NCBI GenBank assembly: GCA_025677825.1 | Contig: JAIXMO010000001.1 | Coordinates: 620,001 to 684,000 of the forward strand | Length of the DNA: 64,000 bases | Reading direction: 5' to 3' | From: Helicostylum pulchrum | Taxonomy: Eukaryota > Mucoromycota > Mucoromycetes > Mucorales > Mucoraceae | Shown: positions 35,758-48,292 of the stretch, one piece after another | Layout of the letters: the number at the start of each line of letters is the position of its first letter | Position numbering within the stretch: position 1 is the first letter of the stretch | Notes under the pieces: model-generated | The model's database searches: none | What the model saw: the letters and a program-made list of their open reading frames with translations, nothing else | Told to the model about the DNA's origin: nothing | Made by a program: the position numbers and the translations under genes

Positions 35758-36797
35758 TTAAGCACCATAACCACTGATCTTTTCAGCGAAACCCCATTCA
35801 GTTTCCAAAGAATAAGGTTCAGTAACTTCAATACCACTTTCGGTAATCTTTGCTCTTTGGAACTTATTCATGGATCTAGCGTCTCTGTAGAACAAGACAC
35901 GCAAACATTCGTTCATAATTTCAATAGCTTCCTCTTCTGTTATATCGTCTTCTTTACCTTCAACTCTCTTTCTCAAAATAGGTTGTGCTAAATGTGCACC
36001 AAATCCAGTAGCGATTGTGGTTGATTGATAAGTGGTACCTCTTAAATCGACATAACCAAGGAATCTATAACGCGTTATTGATTAGTATAATTTTTTTTTT
36101 ACTCGCACATTATTTTTAAATTATAAATATATATTTACTTTTCGCCCTTTTCAATACCACCAACAACTAAAGAATTCCAAAGAGGATTGAATTTGGATCT
36201 TCTGTTATACATGACTCTCCACAGGTATTCATAAATATGTGGGGTACCTAAAACATGTCCATCATCAGCACAGTGTTCCTTTACCCTATATATATAAATT
36301 AATTAGTAACAAGAAACAACGTTTTTTATATATAGGTTACTTTACATGAGAGAATCCAAAAGATGTTGAATATATTGATAATCTGAAATATCACCAGAGG
36401 CACCAACAATAGTACTTTTACCAACAGGGCATAATCTCTTGATATCACGGAAACGAGATAAAGATCCATATGAACCTATTGTTCTTATTGATTAGTATCT
36501 GCAAGTTAAAAAAAAATGTTGACATTACCAAGCATATCCGCTGCCATCATAATACCATCTCTGTATTTAAAAGCGAGAACAGAAGTACCTGTAACCAAAG
36601 GGGTTCTATATAACACAATATTTTTTTTAGTTATCAGAAAGAAAGAAAGAAAAGCAATCCACTTACTGAGTTCTGGTCATTGGTCCATAAGCGGACTCAG
36701 TCAAGTTTTGTGGAAGAGTTTGGTAAAGAGGTACAGTGTTGTACTCATCACCGCGTTCAGAGCGAGGTTTTCCCCAGGAAGCAGGATGATGTTGCAT
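35758..36797 (-). CDS. PRE4: 20S proteasome subunit beta-7 (PRE4/PSMB4)
   Basis: Structural, non-catalytic beta subunit of the 20S core. Exons: 36797-36667, 36605-36529, 36475-36346, 36285-36139 and 36064-35758 (263 aa). The mature part starts with TPLVTGTSVLAFKYRDGIM, after a propeptide of about 45 residues. Hallmarks: ADMLGSYGSLSRFRDIKRL, VGASGDISDYQYIQHL, VMYNRRSKFNPLWNSLVVGG, FLGYVDLRGTTY, ATGFGAHLAQPILR and RVLFYRDARSMNKFQ, all as in PSMB4 rather than other beta subunits. It stands convergent to the aldo-keto reductase, 58 bp apart. No proteasome-element box could be singled out in its promoter. Confidence 0.96.
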
Positions 36798-37083
36798 TTT
36801 GTTGTTGTGAAGAAAGGTAAGTAAAAAAAACTAAACAACTTTGCTGTAATTTTTCACCAAGAAGGTACGCGTTCGATGACGTTTTGTTTGTGACTGTTGG
36901 ACGAAAGGGAGCAAAAGGAAAGTCCGGACTCGGCCGCAATTCCAGAGTAATTTAATAACGCAGCCATCTATAATATGATTTTTGAGGGAACGTTATAATA
37001 TACCAAGGCTTTACGAGTAGTTAAGTAATGTTTATTAAGCTGTTCTCGATTTTATTTTATTTTAAAAAAAAGTAAATTTTTTG

Positions 37084-38176
37084 TTATTTAGCTACTAAAA
37101 CAGCACGATAGCGAGCCTGACCCTTTTCGCAGCGTTCAACTGCAGCATGCAAACCATTCAAATCAAGAGGATACTCTTCAATTTTTGGCATAATATGATG
37201 ACGTTGAGCAAACTCTAGCATCAATTCAATGACGTACCTGCCGCCTACAATAGAGCCTTGTATAGCCTTTTGATCTACTATAAGAGCATCAGGACTTTTA
37301 ATTTCGATGGAAGTGCCTGGAACACCGAGTAAATAAAACATGCCGCTGCGGTTTAACAACGACAAGTAGACATCCCAATCGAGGTCGCCAGAAACTGTAT
37401 TAATGATTAAATCGTACTTTTCCAAGTTTTCAATATATTCAGGAGTAAAGTCTTTGGACGCTAAGAAATCGTGGGCTCCGAAACTAAGAGCTTCTTCTTT
37501 CTTATCAAGACTTCTCGATATGGCCGTACAATGAACTCCCCAAGCGCGACAGAATTGGAGTGCAAGGTGACCTAAACCGCCTACATCAAAAAATATAAAA
37601 TATAAAAATATTAACGTGTGTATTACCGGATATTTTTATTTCGTGTATATTCTACTACGTACCAATACCAATGACAGCTACTCTCCCAGTAGGTAAAATT
37701 TTAGAAGTATACAATGCATTAAAGACAGTAACACCAGCACAAAAGAGTGGAGCGGCATACTTTGGATCCATTCCGACTGGAAGTTTATAGGCAAATCGAC
37801 TATCACATACTTGATACTCTGCAAACCCATTCATATTACCTTCAGGAAACATAATACGATGCTGACACATAATATCTTGACCCGAGTTACATTCTCTGCA
37901 ATCTAAACAAGCAGATTTCAAAAAGGATGTACCGACAATATCTCCTACATCTAACCTTTCAACGCTAGAGCCTTTTTCTACTATTTTACCAACGGGTTCA
38001 TGACCAAGAACATCACCGTCTCGACCCATAAACATGCAATCGGTATGACACACGCCGCAAGCCAATATCTTGATGAGAATATCATGGTGGGTCAACGGAG
38101 TGATTTTAGTAGAGACTGATTTAAATTCACCACGTTCGTTTGTAGAGGCGAATTGTGTAATTGTTGTAGCCTTCAT
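37084..38176 (-). CDS. Zinc-dependent alcohol dehydrogenase (cinnamyl-alcohol/aldehyde reductase type)
   Basis: Exons 38176-37663 and 37580-37084 (336 aa). Catalytic zinc ligands are Cys in CGVCHTDC and His-Glu in VLGHEPVGKIVEKG. The structural-zinc cysteines are in CLDCRECNSGQDIMC. The dinucleotide fold is GIGGLGHLALQFCRAWG, split by the intron after GIG. The following strand ends TAISRSLDK, with Ser-Arg instead of an acidic residue, which favours NADPH (inference). It resembles broad-range NADP-dependent aldehyde reductases of the CAD/YahK/Ahr group. The true substrate is unknown. All expected residues are present. Confidence 0.92.
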
Positions 38177-39049
38177 TTCTTTTTGTGAAATAAATAAATT
38201 GTTTAGCAGAGTAAAAATACTAAATATTCTTTGTTCTTGTTACTTTCTTTGTATCGGTGTATTTTCTTTAAAAAAAAAGAGCCTCGGACAACTGGCCTCC
38301 AAGTGTAGGTTCTTTTTGGTTGTGGCTTTTTTATGCTCTTATAGTACGGAGAACTTTATATTCGTACCAATATATTAAAGCTTAAACGATAGTCGCTCTT
38401 AAGACCAAGTATAAAATTTAATTTCAAAACTAAGCTGGTTATAATAGATATACTACAGTTTTAAAAAAAAAAGATGAACGCGTGTAGCATTATTTTGGGT
38501 CACTCTAATAAATAGAGCGATTTATGCAAAATATATAATAATGAAAAAGAGTTTCCCCCTTATCCAAAATCTGATTTGACATTGAAACACTCTCAAACAA
38601 CCGTGAATCTGGGGGTGAAAAGAACCAATCATTGGCTTGTGTGCTACAATACATGCATACTCCCTGTTTGCATGAAATAGTAAAATAGGGCCCTTTTAAG
38701 AAGAAGGGCTCGGAGGAAGAGTTAAGTCAACTGAATTAGTACTCATAATAGAAAAAAAAAAGTAAATGGGGGGACACTATAATAAGTTAAATTTATATTA
38801 CTGGATATTGTCTGTTTCCTCAAATGATAGCTGAAATGTATGGGGTTAGTAATTTACCTATATTTCATTCAGGTTTAAACCTGTTCTTACCACTTAATCT
38901 GCACTAATATAAATCTTTTCTAAATACATAATTAGACAAAGAAAGGGATCAAAATATACCTTTTTTTGGCTGATAGTTAAAATCAGGATTTATTTGAAAA
39001 AAAAGGGGGAGAATATAAAATAGGGGGAGATATTTTTTTTTTTGGTCTC
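38177..39049. other. Intergenic region
   Basis: About 870 bp between the alcohol dehydrogenase start and the stop of the next minus-strand gene. A/T-rich with A-runs; no gene, RNA or clear repeat was found. Confidence 0.45.
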
Positions 39050-40061
39050 TTAAAAGCGAATACGAGTGTCATCTTCAGATATACTTGCAACACTAAACTC
39101 ATTATCAGATTCGTTAGCAGAAGACTGATTCCATTCGATTTCACTAACAGCATCCCAACTTTCTTCTGAATCAGAACGGTTAATATTGGGAGAAGTGATA
39201 TTTTCTCCAGAGATAGAGGTTGCAGCAGAAGCAGAAGGTGAAAGAAGACTAGCGGATGGATAAAATAATTCTCTGCTGTTATTGATTGAGGCTTGTGATT
39301 GATTTTTTTCAACGTGAATTGTCTCTGTACTATCACCGTTACTTTCTTCATGAGTACTACTACCTTCAGCTTCATTATACTTTACACTTGTATGATCACT
39401 ACTACTAGAATTATCTTGAAATTGGTCAACAAATGGATCAAAGCTATTAGCTATATGATTTTGTGATGTATGTTGGTCATCTTCACTATCACTATCACTG
39501 CTGCTGCTGCTGCTAATATTATTACTAATTATGGACCTTGAGTTACTCAAAGGGATGACTTCGGTTGAATTTCTCATTATAGTATTTCTACGATTTCGAA
39601 GATTTTCTTCTTCTTGGTCAAGAAATGCTTGTTCTGCCATTAACCTTCTTTTTCTTTCAGCAATAGAAGACTCTAAATCAGATAATTCATACTGATCTTG
39701 TTCTTCTTCTACTTCAACAGGCTATATTATGATTACGATTAACATTATTATTTATCCCTTTTTAAAAACTAAAAAAATATATTACTTTTTTCTTTTCAGT
39801 ACTACTCGTAGTATCAGAAAATGGCTTTCGTTTTCTAATATTACTTGTACTTTCTTCATGATTATCATCGAAATCAAATTCATTATTATTGCGACGAAAG
39901 CGGTTATATTGTTGTTCATAGCTATTCTCTTGCTCATAGCGAGCACGATGTCTTTGATATTGTTCATACATCTTTCGTTCTTGATATTCTTCGTATATTT
40001 TCCAGCTCACGAATACCACACCAGTAAAAGCAAAAGCTGCAACTACTGCTGGGTGTAGCAT
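39050..40061 (-). CDS. Membrane-anchored acidic Ser/Asn-rich protein, function unknown
   Basis: Exons 40061-39786 and 39721-39050 (315 aa). The start MLHPAVVAAFAFTGVVFVSW is an N-terminal membrane anchor. It is followed by a charged, helix-forming stretch (KIYEEYQERKMYEQYQRHRA) and KRKPFSD. The rest is acidic and disordered, rich in Ser, Asn, Asp and Glu (a Ser/Asp run around residue 160). A second helix is ELSDLESSIAERKRRLMAEQ. It ends SWDAVSEIEWN..DDTRIRF. The topology suggests a cytosolic tail on an organelle membrane. No family was recognised, but the two-exon structure and conserved-looking ends support a real gene. Confidence 0.72.
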
Positions 40062-40140
40062 CTTTTTTGTTTCTCTAAAGGAAGAAATAAAAGAAGAAGA
40101 AAAAAAGATAAAAAAGTCGAAAGAAACAAGAATGCGCAAG

Positions 40141-40191
40141 CCCCCCCCCCCCCCCCTCTCTCTCTATCTCTCTCTCTCTCTCTTTCTCTCT
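40141..40191. repeat. Poly-C plus (TC)n microsatellite
   Basis: Sixteen C followed by TC repeats with a few interruptions, about 80 bp upstream of the start of the membrane-anchored gene on the minus strand (a G/A tract in its 5' region). Confidence 0.9.
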
Positions 40192-41099
40192 TATTTATAT
40201 ATCTACTAAATTTTTGATCATCGGAGAGTACTAACCAAAATTAGCAATATGATTTGATTTCGTGTAAAGTCATACACTTTGCATGATGGAGTATGACAAC
40301 ATATGGTCACAGCTAAAAAGTAATAATACAACTACTATGTTGTTATTGATATTATAATGTTTATTATTCTACTTCAAAATTTATGTATACAATAGCTGCT
40401 TTTTCACTGTCTTTCTATTATGAAATGGTGAGATGATCAAGATTAACATTGACAACAACAACAACAACAACAACAACAAAAAGTTCCTTTCTTTCTCTCT
40501 CTTTCGCAATTAGAAGTGTACACCACACGTTAAGCAAATTATAGTTTAACACTGATAGAAAAATATTACCCGCAATATCATTCTACTGATAGGAAATATT
40601 ATGAATACATAAAAAAAGGGGGGGGGGGGCACAGCAACGTTATGTTATGCTGATGTAACACCACATCTGACTGTTCGACGTAAAATGAAGACAAACAATA
40701 ATATTACTTAAATTGTTTTATTAAAAGCAAGCAAAATGGCTATAGATGGAGAACGGCTGGTTCAAATACATTTTATTTGCAATATATGCAGATATTGGAA
40801 TCTAGGAAACATGCATTCAACACATTTATAAAAGCTACTAAAGCCTAATAATCTTGGTTAAAAACACAGTAATCAGGCCACTTTTTTTTTTTCAAGCAAA
40901 CAAACGCTTGATTTTTTAAAGCTTGAATTTACCTCTCGAAAACGTCAATCTGTATTTTCAAAATAAAATATTACCGTAGTATGCATTGTAAAGGAGAAAG
41001 AAAGGTGATTTATCTATTCCCAAAAAAAAAAGATGGAATAAATACCGCTTAGGCTGATAAAATGGATGTGATGTATATCAAATTATTTTTATGTACACT
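40192..41099. other. Intergenic region with (CAA)n and G-run
   Basis: About 900 bp with no gene. It contains nine CAA units (40452-40480) and a G-run near 40618-40629. Confidence 0.5.
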
Positions 41100-42757
41100 G
41101 GTTGTTCTACTCTAGCTGCTCTATTTAAGGGTGGTCGAAATGCGAAAGAAAATCCACCCTTATATGAACATACCTTTATTATCGTGCAGTGAATAATTAC
41201 TTCTAAAGAAAAAAGCTCACTGAGATACCTGAGTTTAAATAATCACTCACATAAGAAATCACTGCCAAAAATTAGCAGCTATAATAAATATTGGTTTTCA
41301 TTTTTTAAAGAAACAGGAAATGATTTTTGGGCCCAAGTTATCTGGTACGAAATGGTTATTTCAACTATATCTTTGCTAAAAAAAATAATTAAAAACGTAG
41401 TTTTTCGTTTTTTTTTCGATTTTCATTTTTGGGGGCCAATCCCTATTGTGTTTTTGTGGTTATACTCTGTCAGTAATTTTTGTAAAAATATAACTTTAGA
41501 TGGATTAGACGCTCTTAGAGCATCCCCCAACGGTTTATTTTAAAAAATATTTAAATTGAGTTTAATAAATCTTTGACCCAAATTTAAAATAATTGACCGT
41601 TTTCTCAGTTTGGCACAAATTTGTTCAAACCGTTGGAGTTAAATTATTTTAAAAAATTCTAAAATAGAATTTAATTACTATATTAGAGCAACCGTTGGGG
41701 ATGCTCTAAAAAGAGCTCTTTATTATTATTGTTTTTTCCACAAAAAAGTCAAATTGAATTGAAAGTAATTTCAAAACAACCTCAAAAACACAAAAGGGGT
41801 TGACCCCCCAAAATGACCAAAAATCATCAAAAATGATCGACTGAAGAAAAAAATAAAAAATCGAGAAAAATAAGAAACAACATGCAGTTTTCAATTTTTT
41901 ATTAAAGAAAACATCCTAAAGAGTAACTTTCACAAAGTAACTTGGGTAGAAGAATTATTTAGTGATGTCTAATCATACAATGAAAATATCTCTTTTCGAT
42001 CACCGAAAAATGACCTTTTTTAGAAGTTACTTCTAAACCTTTGCTTAAAAACATGCGTTTTTAAGTAGATAATGGATGAACAACAATCTATGGTATTATT
42101 TTAAATAGTTTTTAAGCTTTTTCAAGGCATTGTATAAAAAAATATGATGTGCACCGTTTTTTGCGAGAGCCCAAACATTAAAATTATGTTAAATTCTATT
42201 AAATTTTTTATTGATGTAAATTAAAATAGTACAAAGCTATTTATTGGAATACCACATAACAATACATTTAAAAACTACTAGTTATGATATATAGAACTAC
42301 AAAGTATCTCTTTGTTTACTTTATTTGTTTTATACTGCTTCCTTTTTTAAACTTTCATCAGTTAATAACCATCTGTATTTAATTACTTTTCCTAGTTAAA
42401 TTTCTAAAGATTCACTGCTGATACGCACTCCATTCAAGTCTAAATTGACTATCTTTATAATTTAATTACTTTGTAAGGTTTATTTTACTATCCTCTCTCT
42501 ATTAGTTTGATTACTATCGTTTTGTTTTAATAATATCGATTTGATTGTACACTTTTGACGATTTGACGCTTTTATAAAAAATTAAATTAGACTTTTTTTT
42601 TATTGTCACTTTTAAATTTATTTTATATATATATAGTAGTATTGTGAAGTTGGATTCGAATAGTGGTGATAGAGGCGTTAAAGCGGAGGACGAAGACGTC
42701 CTGGAGAAATATAGCTCATCCTTCGATTGAACGCCCTTAAATATAGCTACTACTGTA
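41100..42757. mobile_element. Foldback/TIR element copy B, inverted relative to copy A
   Basis: The left end AGCTGCTCTATTTAAGGGTGG and right end CCCTTAAATATAGCTACTAC are inverted copies. The region 41745-42690 is the reverse complement, with some divergence, of 17030-18000. 41250-41490 matches 20410-20650, and 41112-41200 matches 21140-21222. The match jumps from position 18090 to about 20410 of copy A, so copy B lacks the middle segment where the LINE sits. A 0.19 kb MITE is inserted at 41518-41706. TGTACACT occurs at 41092-41099 and 42754-42761, a possible 8-bp target duplication. No transposase frame is present. Confidence 0.65.
41518..41706. mobile_element. Stowaway-like MITE with TA target duplication
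   Basis: Terminal inverted repeats GAGCATCCCCCAACGG (41518-41533) and CCGTTGGGGATGCTC (41692-41706), flanked on both sides by TA. Copy A keeps the corresponding unoccupied region (around 18018-18035), which confirms an insertion. It is A/T-rich with no coding capacity. TA duplication and size point to Tc1/mariner-mobilised MITEs. Confidence 0.75.
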
Positions 42758-43523
42758 CACTTGTTTCACAATGTCCATGGTCCTAATTCGTGCAAGTTTA
42801 AATTACGTGCTTTAAATTTAAGTTAATTGGACATTTCGTGTTTAAGAAGTAACATAAATTGTACTACTAATTCCCATGCTTTTGCATCTTCACACACACT
42901 ATTTTTCAGCAAGATTATAGTTTAAATAAGAGACGAATTCGTGTATCAGTAAGCACGTCAAGAAAAAACTCTTTTGATTGTCGACGCCACTTATTAAAGA
43001 GCATAAAAGCCAATAGTTATAAGTTTTTTTTTTTTGAAAAATATCATATTTATAGTGTTATACATGTTTGCTAAGCTCTTCATTTAACAACTACCAAAGA
43101 CTATCGGAAAGGACTCTATTCAGAGGGACTCCAGGAACTGAAACGGAAACGGCTATGTAGGGCATTGCTATTGTAAGCAGCCTGTTCCTCCAAGCGTACA
43201 AAGCATATTATAACGTCATTGAATTTGTTTCGCAAATCAGCAATATACACATTGATAAAGATCTCATCTATTTCGACGATCTCAAATAAAGCGTCGGAAT
43301 AATAATTGTGCCATACTGGGATTGTTGATTATTTCAAAACGTAAGTTCAACCTTGAATCCATATAAGGGGTTTTATTTTATTTTGCAAACAAACAAACGG
43401 TAGTTATTTTAAAGTTTTAATTTAAGCTCTGTTAGTAATAAATATTCCCTCAATGTCCTTTTCTATCTAAATTTATTTTAGAATGAAAAAAATAATTGCA
43501 AAACGTCTTAAATTCCCTATAAT

Positions 43524-43557
<34 letters not shown>

Positions 43558-45345
43558 TCTAGCAAATCTACTTGCACTACATCTAAGCCTAAGCCTTTAA
43601 TATCAACAAGGGAGGATACTACCAAACAAAAAGGAGCATTACCAAACAAGTGACGACACAACTACGCAAGTGAAGACATTTGTCAGTTACCAAACATGTC
43701 CTTAACGCAATTATATCGAAACTTCGGCCATTATAGAAGCGCCGCCAAGAAGCCACTCACCCATAAATAACCATCAGTATAAGAAGAGAGACCATTACTA
43801 TGTATTTATTAGTATAAAGATCTTCAGTTAAAGCATAATACGTTATATATTCTTATGATGAATAATTATAAATAGTAATGCATAAAGGGAACTTTTTTTT
43901 TTAGTTTATTTATATTAAGTTATTGTTGTCAGTTTCATTGTATCATACTCAGAAGATCTTTAACTGGAATATTGTATGCGGTAAGTGTATATAGTTTTAA
44001 CGCTATCCACAATAAAAGTGAAACCTTTTTTTTTTTTTGAAATTCTCGTGTTTCACTAAATTCTTAAATTGGCAGTGAGTTTTTAAAAGTAGTACAAATT
44101 ATAGATCTAAAATATCTGGTATTAAAAGTTCTTATTTTTAACCACCATACGTCAAAATGTTCCAGGAACTTTCTTTATGGAAAAAAAAGGTACTGTCTTT
44201 TGACACCAGTAAAATATGAGAAAAGTGATAAAGGAGCTACGCATTACCGAATATTACGATTGCTACAAAAAGTATATTGTCTAATAATGGTTTGTAAATA
44301 AACGTTTGAATCAGTTGTTTTTTTTTGTGGTGTATTGATACAGAACCCCCGCTTTTTCTATATCTTCTTTCATTTTCGTCCAGACGCCAGTCACTTTTGT
44401 TATCATTTTTTTTTCGTAAGAAAAGGACACTCTTTATTCAATTTGACTGTTTTCTCCTCTTTCTTCGCTTCTTTACATACAACTAACGTAAGACTATCTG
44501 AAGCGTTAAAAGTGACAAAAAAATAGTACTAAACTAATTATTTTTTTTTTTTTTTTTTGTTCTATATTTCTTGATATAGTATCATACACTTCGATTATCT
44601 TCCTTACACATTTCTCACACATATAAATTAATTAACAAGGTAATAGTTTAAGATAAAATAATTTGGTTCAAATCTAACCACGACATTTGTTCTTTTTCTT
44701 GACTCTAGACTACTTGACAGTTAAAAAAAAGTTTTTATCCTTACTATAATCGGTTAAACAAGACTCTGTGTCTAATAAAAAAAAAGACGGAAAAAGAAGA
44801 AAAAACGCGCCTTTCTGTTCATGAAAAAAAAAAAACGTTGAACCGCCTAACCTTACCGTGCGAAGAAGCCCCCCACCCCACCCCCCTCCTGACAAAGGCT
44901 TCCTTCTTCCTGTGGCTACTGTCGTTACCAGAGAAGGATAATTCGGAAAAAGAAAATAATGGAAAAGGTAAATTTGTTTTGGCGCTAAAAAATAAATTGA
45001 AAAAATTTAACTTTTTTTTTTAAAAAAAAAGAAGATAGATTGAAACTGATCGCTTTTCCTGCTCCACTCCTTTTTTTATTTTTTTTCCTCCTCTTGCTTC
45101 CTTTTTCTGCTTGCGACGTCTTGAAAAGAGACATTATAGTATAGTTGCAAGCGATAACGGGGTACGTAACATATTTCTATTAACCAACCTAAACCATACT
45201 GACCTTGTATTTCCGTTTTATTTTTCTTCCTATTTGTTCTTTACAATTCATTCTTCTTCTAGATATTCTCTCCGCTCGTTGCCCTGAAGCACGAAGAAAA
45301 AAAAGAATAGAAAAAAAAAAGAATGTTATCCTCTCTTTTTTTTTT
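42758..45345. other. Gene-poor A/T-rich region
   Basis: About 2.6 kb without a supportable gene. It contains a 30-base A-run (43525-43554) inside a Lys-rich short frame and many homopolymer runs. No RNA gene was recognised. Confidence 0.45.
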
Positions 45346-45410
45346 TTTTTTTTTGGTCCTCTATTGAAGGGGGATTTTTTTTTTTTTTTTGGTCCTCTAT
45401 TTTTGAAGGA

Positions 45411-45445
<35 letters not shown>

Positions 45446-45446
45446 C
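45346..45446. repeat. Tandem duplication with long T-runs
   Basis: GGTCCTCTATTGAAGGGGGA plus a T-run is followed directly by GGTCCTCTATTTTTGAAGGA plus a longer T-run. Units are roughly 40-55 bp. Confidence 0.7.
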
Positions 45447-45601
45447 GTCGCTCGTTACCCCGTTTTTTTTCCTTCCCTTTTTGGTCTGGGATTTGTAGAA
45501 GACCATGGTGAGGGGGAAAGCCCTAGATATATTGTCGCCGTGGGCTGTCGGTCCGCTGGGACATGTTTTAATGGTGGGTGGTGGTGGGAGGCTGCTCTAG
45601 C

Positions 45602-45953
45602 GAGGCTGGAGGATTGAACCTCTCATTTTGATGTTGCTGGTGGGAGGGTGTCCCGGTGAGGCTGGAGGGTTTAACCTCTCATTTTGACGCTGGGCGGGTG
45701 AGAGATCTCGTTTTCCAATCGTCCCGTTTCGGGAGAGGTAATAAAACATTCGGTGTTCTGGTGTTCTGGTCATATTCTTTCCTTTTTCTTGTGCCGCTGG
45801 TCGAGAACCCGAAAAAAAGGGGGGTCGTTTGGGTTCACAGGACAACGGAAGGGGGGGGTTATATTTATCGAAGTTAATACCTTATCCCCCAACGTCGCCC
45901 TCTCTTCTCGCCACGCAGTTAGAGAGTGTGACGTTGGAGAAGAGGGATAGGTA
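45602..45953. other. GC-richer structured patch: 56-bp-spaced repeat and long hairpin
   Basis: GAGGCTGGAGG.TT.AACCTCTCATTTTGA occurs at 45602-45631 and 45658-45687 (period 56). Farther on, 45878-45905 pairs with 45921-45953: TATCCC with GGGATA, CCAACGT with ACGTTGG and a CTCTCT/AGAGAG stem, with a small bulge and 15-nt loop. In an A/T-rich genome such a patch may be a structured non-coding RNA or a transposon end. No known RNA family signature was found. Confidence 0.45.
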
Positions 45954-46073
45954 TGGCTTCATGGTCGACGAAGGAGTGGAACCATAAAACATTGGGTTTC
46001 ACTTCTAGCGACTTATTGAAAAATTGGTGTGTTGTTAAAAATAATAAATATTACATAAAACATATCTTTTTTT

Positions 46074-47878
46074 TTATTCTTTTATAACTGGTCTCATGAC
46101 AGGAAATGCTAAGACTTCACGAATATGAGATGCACCTGTCAATAATTGAACTATTCTATCAATACCCATTCCCCAACCAGCAGTAGGAGGTAAAGCATAT
46201 TCTAAGGCATCGCAAAAATCTGTATCAGGTATAGGAGCTTCTAAATCACCATCAGTTCTATCTTTCAATTGTAATTTAAATCTTTTACGTTGTTCCTCGG
46301 GATCATTTAATTCTTCATACGCGTTCACAATTTCCTTTCCCCCTACAAATAGTTCAAATCTAGCTGCAACGACTTGGCCCTAAAATGGATAAATGTAAAT
46401 AATAAGAAAGATAAAATTAAATACAATAATCCTACATTGTGATCGATAGCATCCTTAGCTAATGGACTCAAAGCAAGTGGATGATTGTATAAAAATGTGG
46501 GCTGAATACATTCGGGTTCAATATACTCTGAAATTAATTTATCTAAAATTCTTGACAATGTTAATGGACCTGAAAGTTTAAAGTTACGTGTGGAACATAA
46601 GGCGATTAATTGGTCAAGCGCATCTGTTACAAAAAAAAATAACAATAAATAAACAAACGAAAAGCTTAAATAGATGGATTACCTTCTTTGTCCAAAAATA
46701 CAAGTGACGTATCGAGTTCCTGCGTTAGCCTATCTATAACGTTAATTCTTTTGAATGGTGTTTGAAAGTCGATAATATCACCAGATTTCGACCTGACTGG
46801 ATTCTCTCCACAAATCGCCTTTGCTAATCCAGATAATAACAATTCTGTATCACTCATTAAACTTTCCAAGTTACCGTAGGCTTGATAAAATTCACAAGTA
46901 GTAAATTCAGGATTATGATCTGCGTCAACACCTTCATTTCTAAACTGCTTTCCAATTTCGTATACTCGATCTAAACCACCAATCACCAATTGCTTTAAAT
47001 AAAGTTCAGGGGCAATACGGAGTTGCATATGCATATCCAAAGCATGCGCTTGTGTCTCGAATGGCTTCGCGTTAGCACCTCCAGCATTTCCTGATAATAC
47101 GGGCGTTTCTACCTCGAGGAAATCCCGTTCATCAAGAAATTGACGAATGTGTTTAATAATTTTTGTACGCGTTCTTAAGATAATGGCTGATTCGGGATTC
47201 ACTAATAAATCCAAGTGTCTTGCTCTGAACCGTTTTTCGGGGTCTTTAATTCCTGTACGTGGAATATCTTGTAGACACGGTGATAAAATTTTCATCTCTT
47301 TGGTAACAAATACACTTAATTGTCCATGATTTGTTTTACCAGGTATACCTGTAAAAGCTGTAACGATTTTTTTTAAGCGGTTGTCAAAAAATATGTTATA
47401 AAGTGGGGGGTAACCTACACACAATATCACCTCTGCATAATTCTCTATTCTTCTCTAAAAAATCATCCTTACTACCCCCAAATCTCGTTTGGGAGGCAAC
47501 TACTTGCATGGTTTCACCATTTTGTACTATATCATAAAATACAAGTTTGGCACTTGATTCTCGCTTCGATAAAATTCGGCCTGTCAATGTAATTAAATCA
47601 TTATCTGCTTTTTGACCTTTTTCTAAAACTTGATAACGTTGTAAATCCTTTACTGTAATCCATTTTCCGTGGTATTTTGGGTCGATAGCAAAACGAGGGT
47701 AACTGATTACTCTATCTCTACAAAAAGCTTAAATAAGCTATGGTTGTCAATATCCCAAGGTGCACACGGTGGGGGGGTTTTTTTTTGTGGAAAGTATACC
47801 TGTTTGAGAAAAGGTACGTTGTAAGGCCCTTTTGGGAATAGAGGAACGTTTAATAAGTCCTAACAACATGGTTGACAT
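46074..47878 (-). CDS. MSK1: Mitochondrial lysyl-tRNA synthetase (class II)
   Basis: Charges tRNA-Lys for mitochondrial translation. Exons: 47878-47800, 47727-47419, 47357-46683, 46623-46436 and 46379-46074 (518 aa). The N-terminus [20 protein letters not shown] is a basic presequence. The OB-fold anticodon domain includes [20 protein letters not shown]. Class II motifs are visible: motif 1 [21 protein letters not shown], motif 2 [21 protein letters not shown] and motif 3 [18 protein letters not shown]. The end of exon 2 uses a donor inside a GTGTGTAGGT run; only one position keeps frame. Exon 2 could start at 47727 or 47715. The missing long N-terminal extension and the presequence favour the organellar enzyme over the cytosolic one. 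Confidence 0.93.
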
Positions 47879-48292
47879 GGTCGTATGCAAAAAAGAAAAG
47901 AAAATAACAAAAATAACAAAAAAGGTGAGAGCCCTGATCAAAATAGAAAATTGTGACTCTTTGGTAAATGGCGAATTTGAAATCCTTGCCTTAAATCATT
48001 CGGTATGATTGGCTAGTACTCATCACTGACACAAAAATAAGCATTTTCTGACATTGCTAAATTCATTTCTAGCAATGCCTACACGTTAAAAAGTTTGCTC
48101 TGCATAATTTTGCAGCTGCAGTAGATTGTTAGCTAGTGTAATTGCGTTAAAAGTCAAATAATGCATTTTTTTTTTGCTAAAAAAAAAAAAGACATGAAAG
48201 ACAACGACAGTTTCATCTCCGCTATAGATTCACTTGGTTAGTTGACATCTCTTTTTTTTTTTTCTTCTTTTCTTTTTTACCCATTAAAAACT
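47879..48292. promoter_or_regulatory. Divergent promoter region between MSK1 and DUG2
   Basis: 414 bp between the two start codons, A/T-rich, with T-runs just before the DUG2 ATG. No distinct binding-site dyad was recognised. Confidence 0.4.

Noticed and set aside
43483..43651. Short frame with ten consecutive Lys codons
   Set aside because: Created by a 30-base A-run; no splice partners, domain or conservation cue.
45590..45690. tRNA-like B box (GGTTCAATCC on the minus strand) and a faint likeness to the SRP RNA Alu region
   Set aside because: No matching A box or cloverleaf stems, and no S-domain motifs of SRP RNA; kept only as a generic structured locus.
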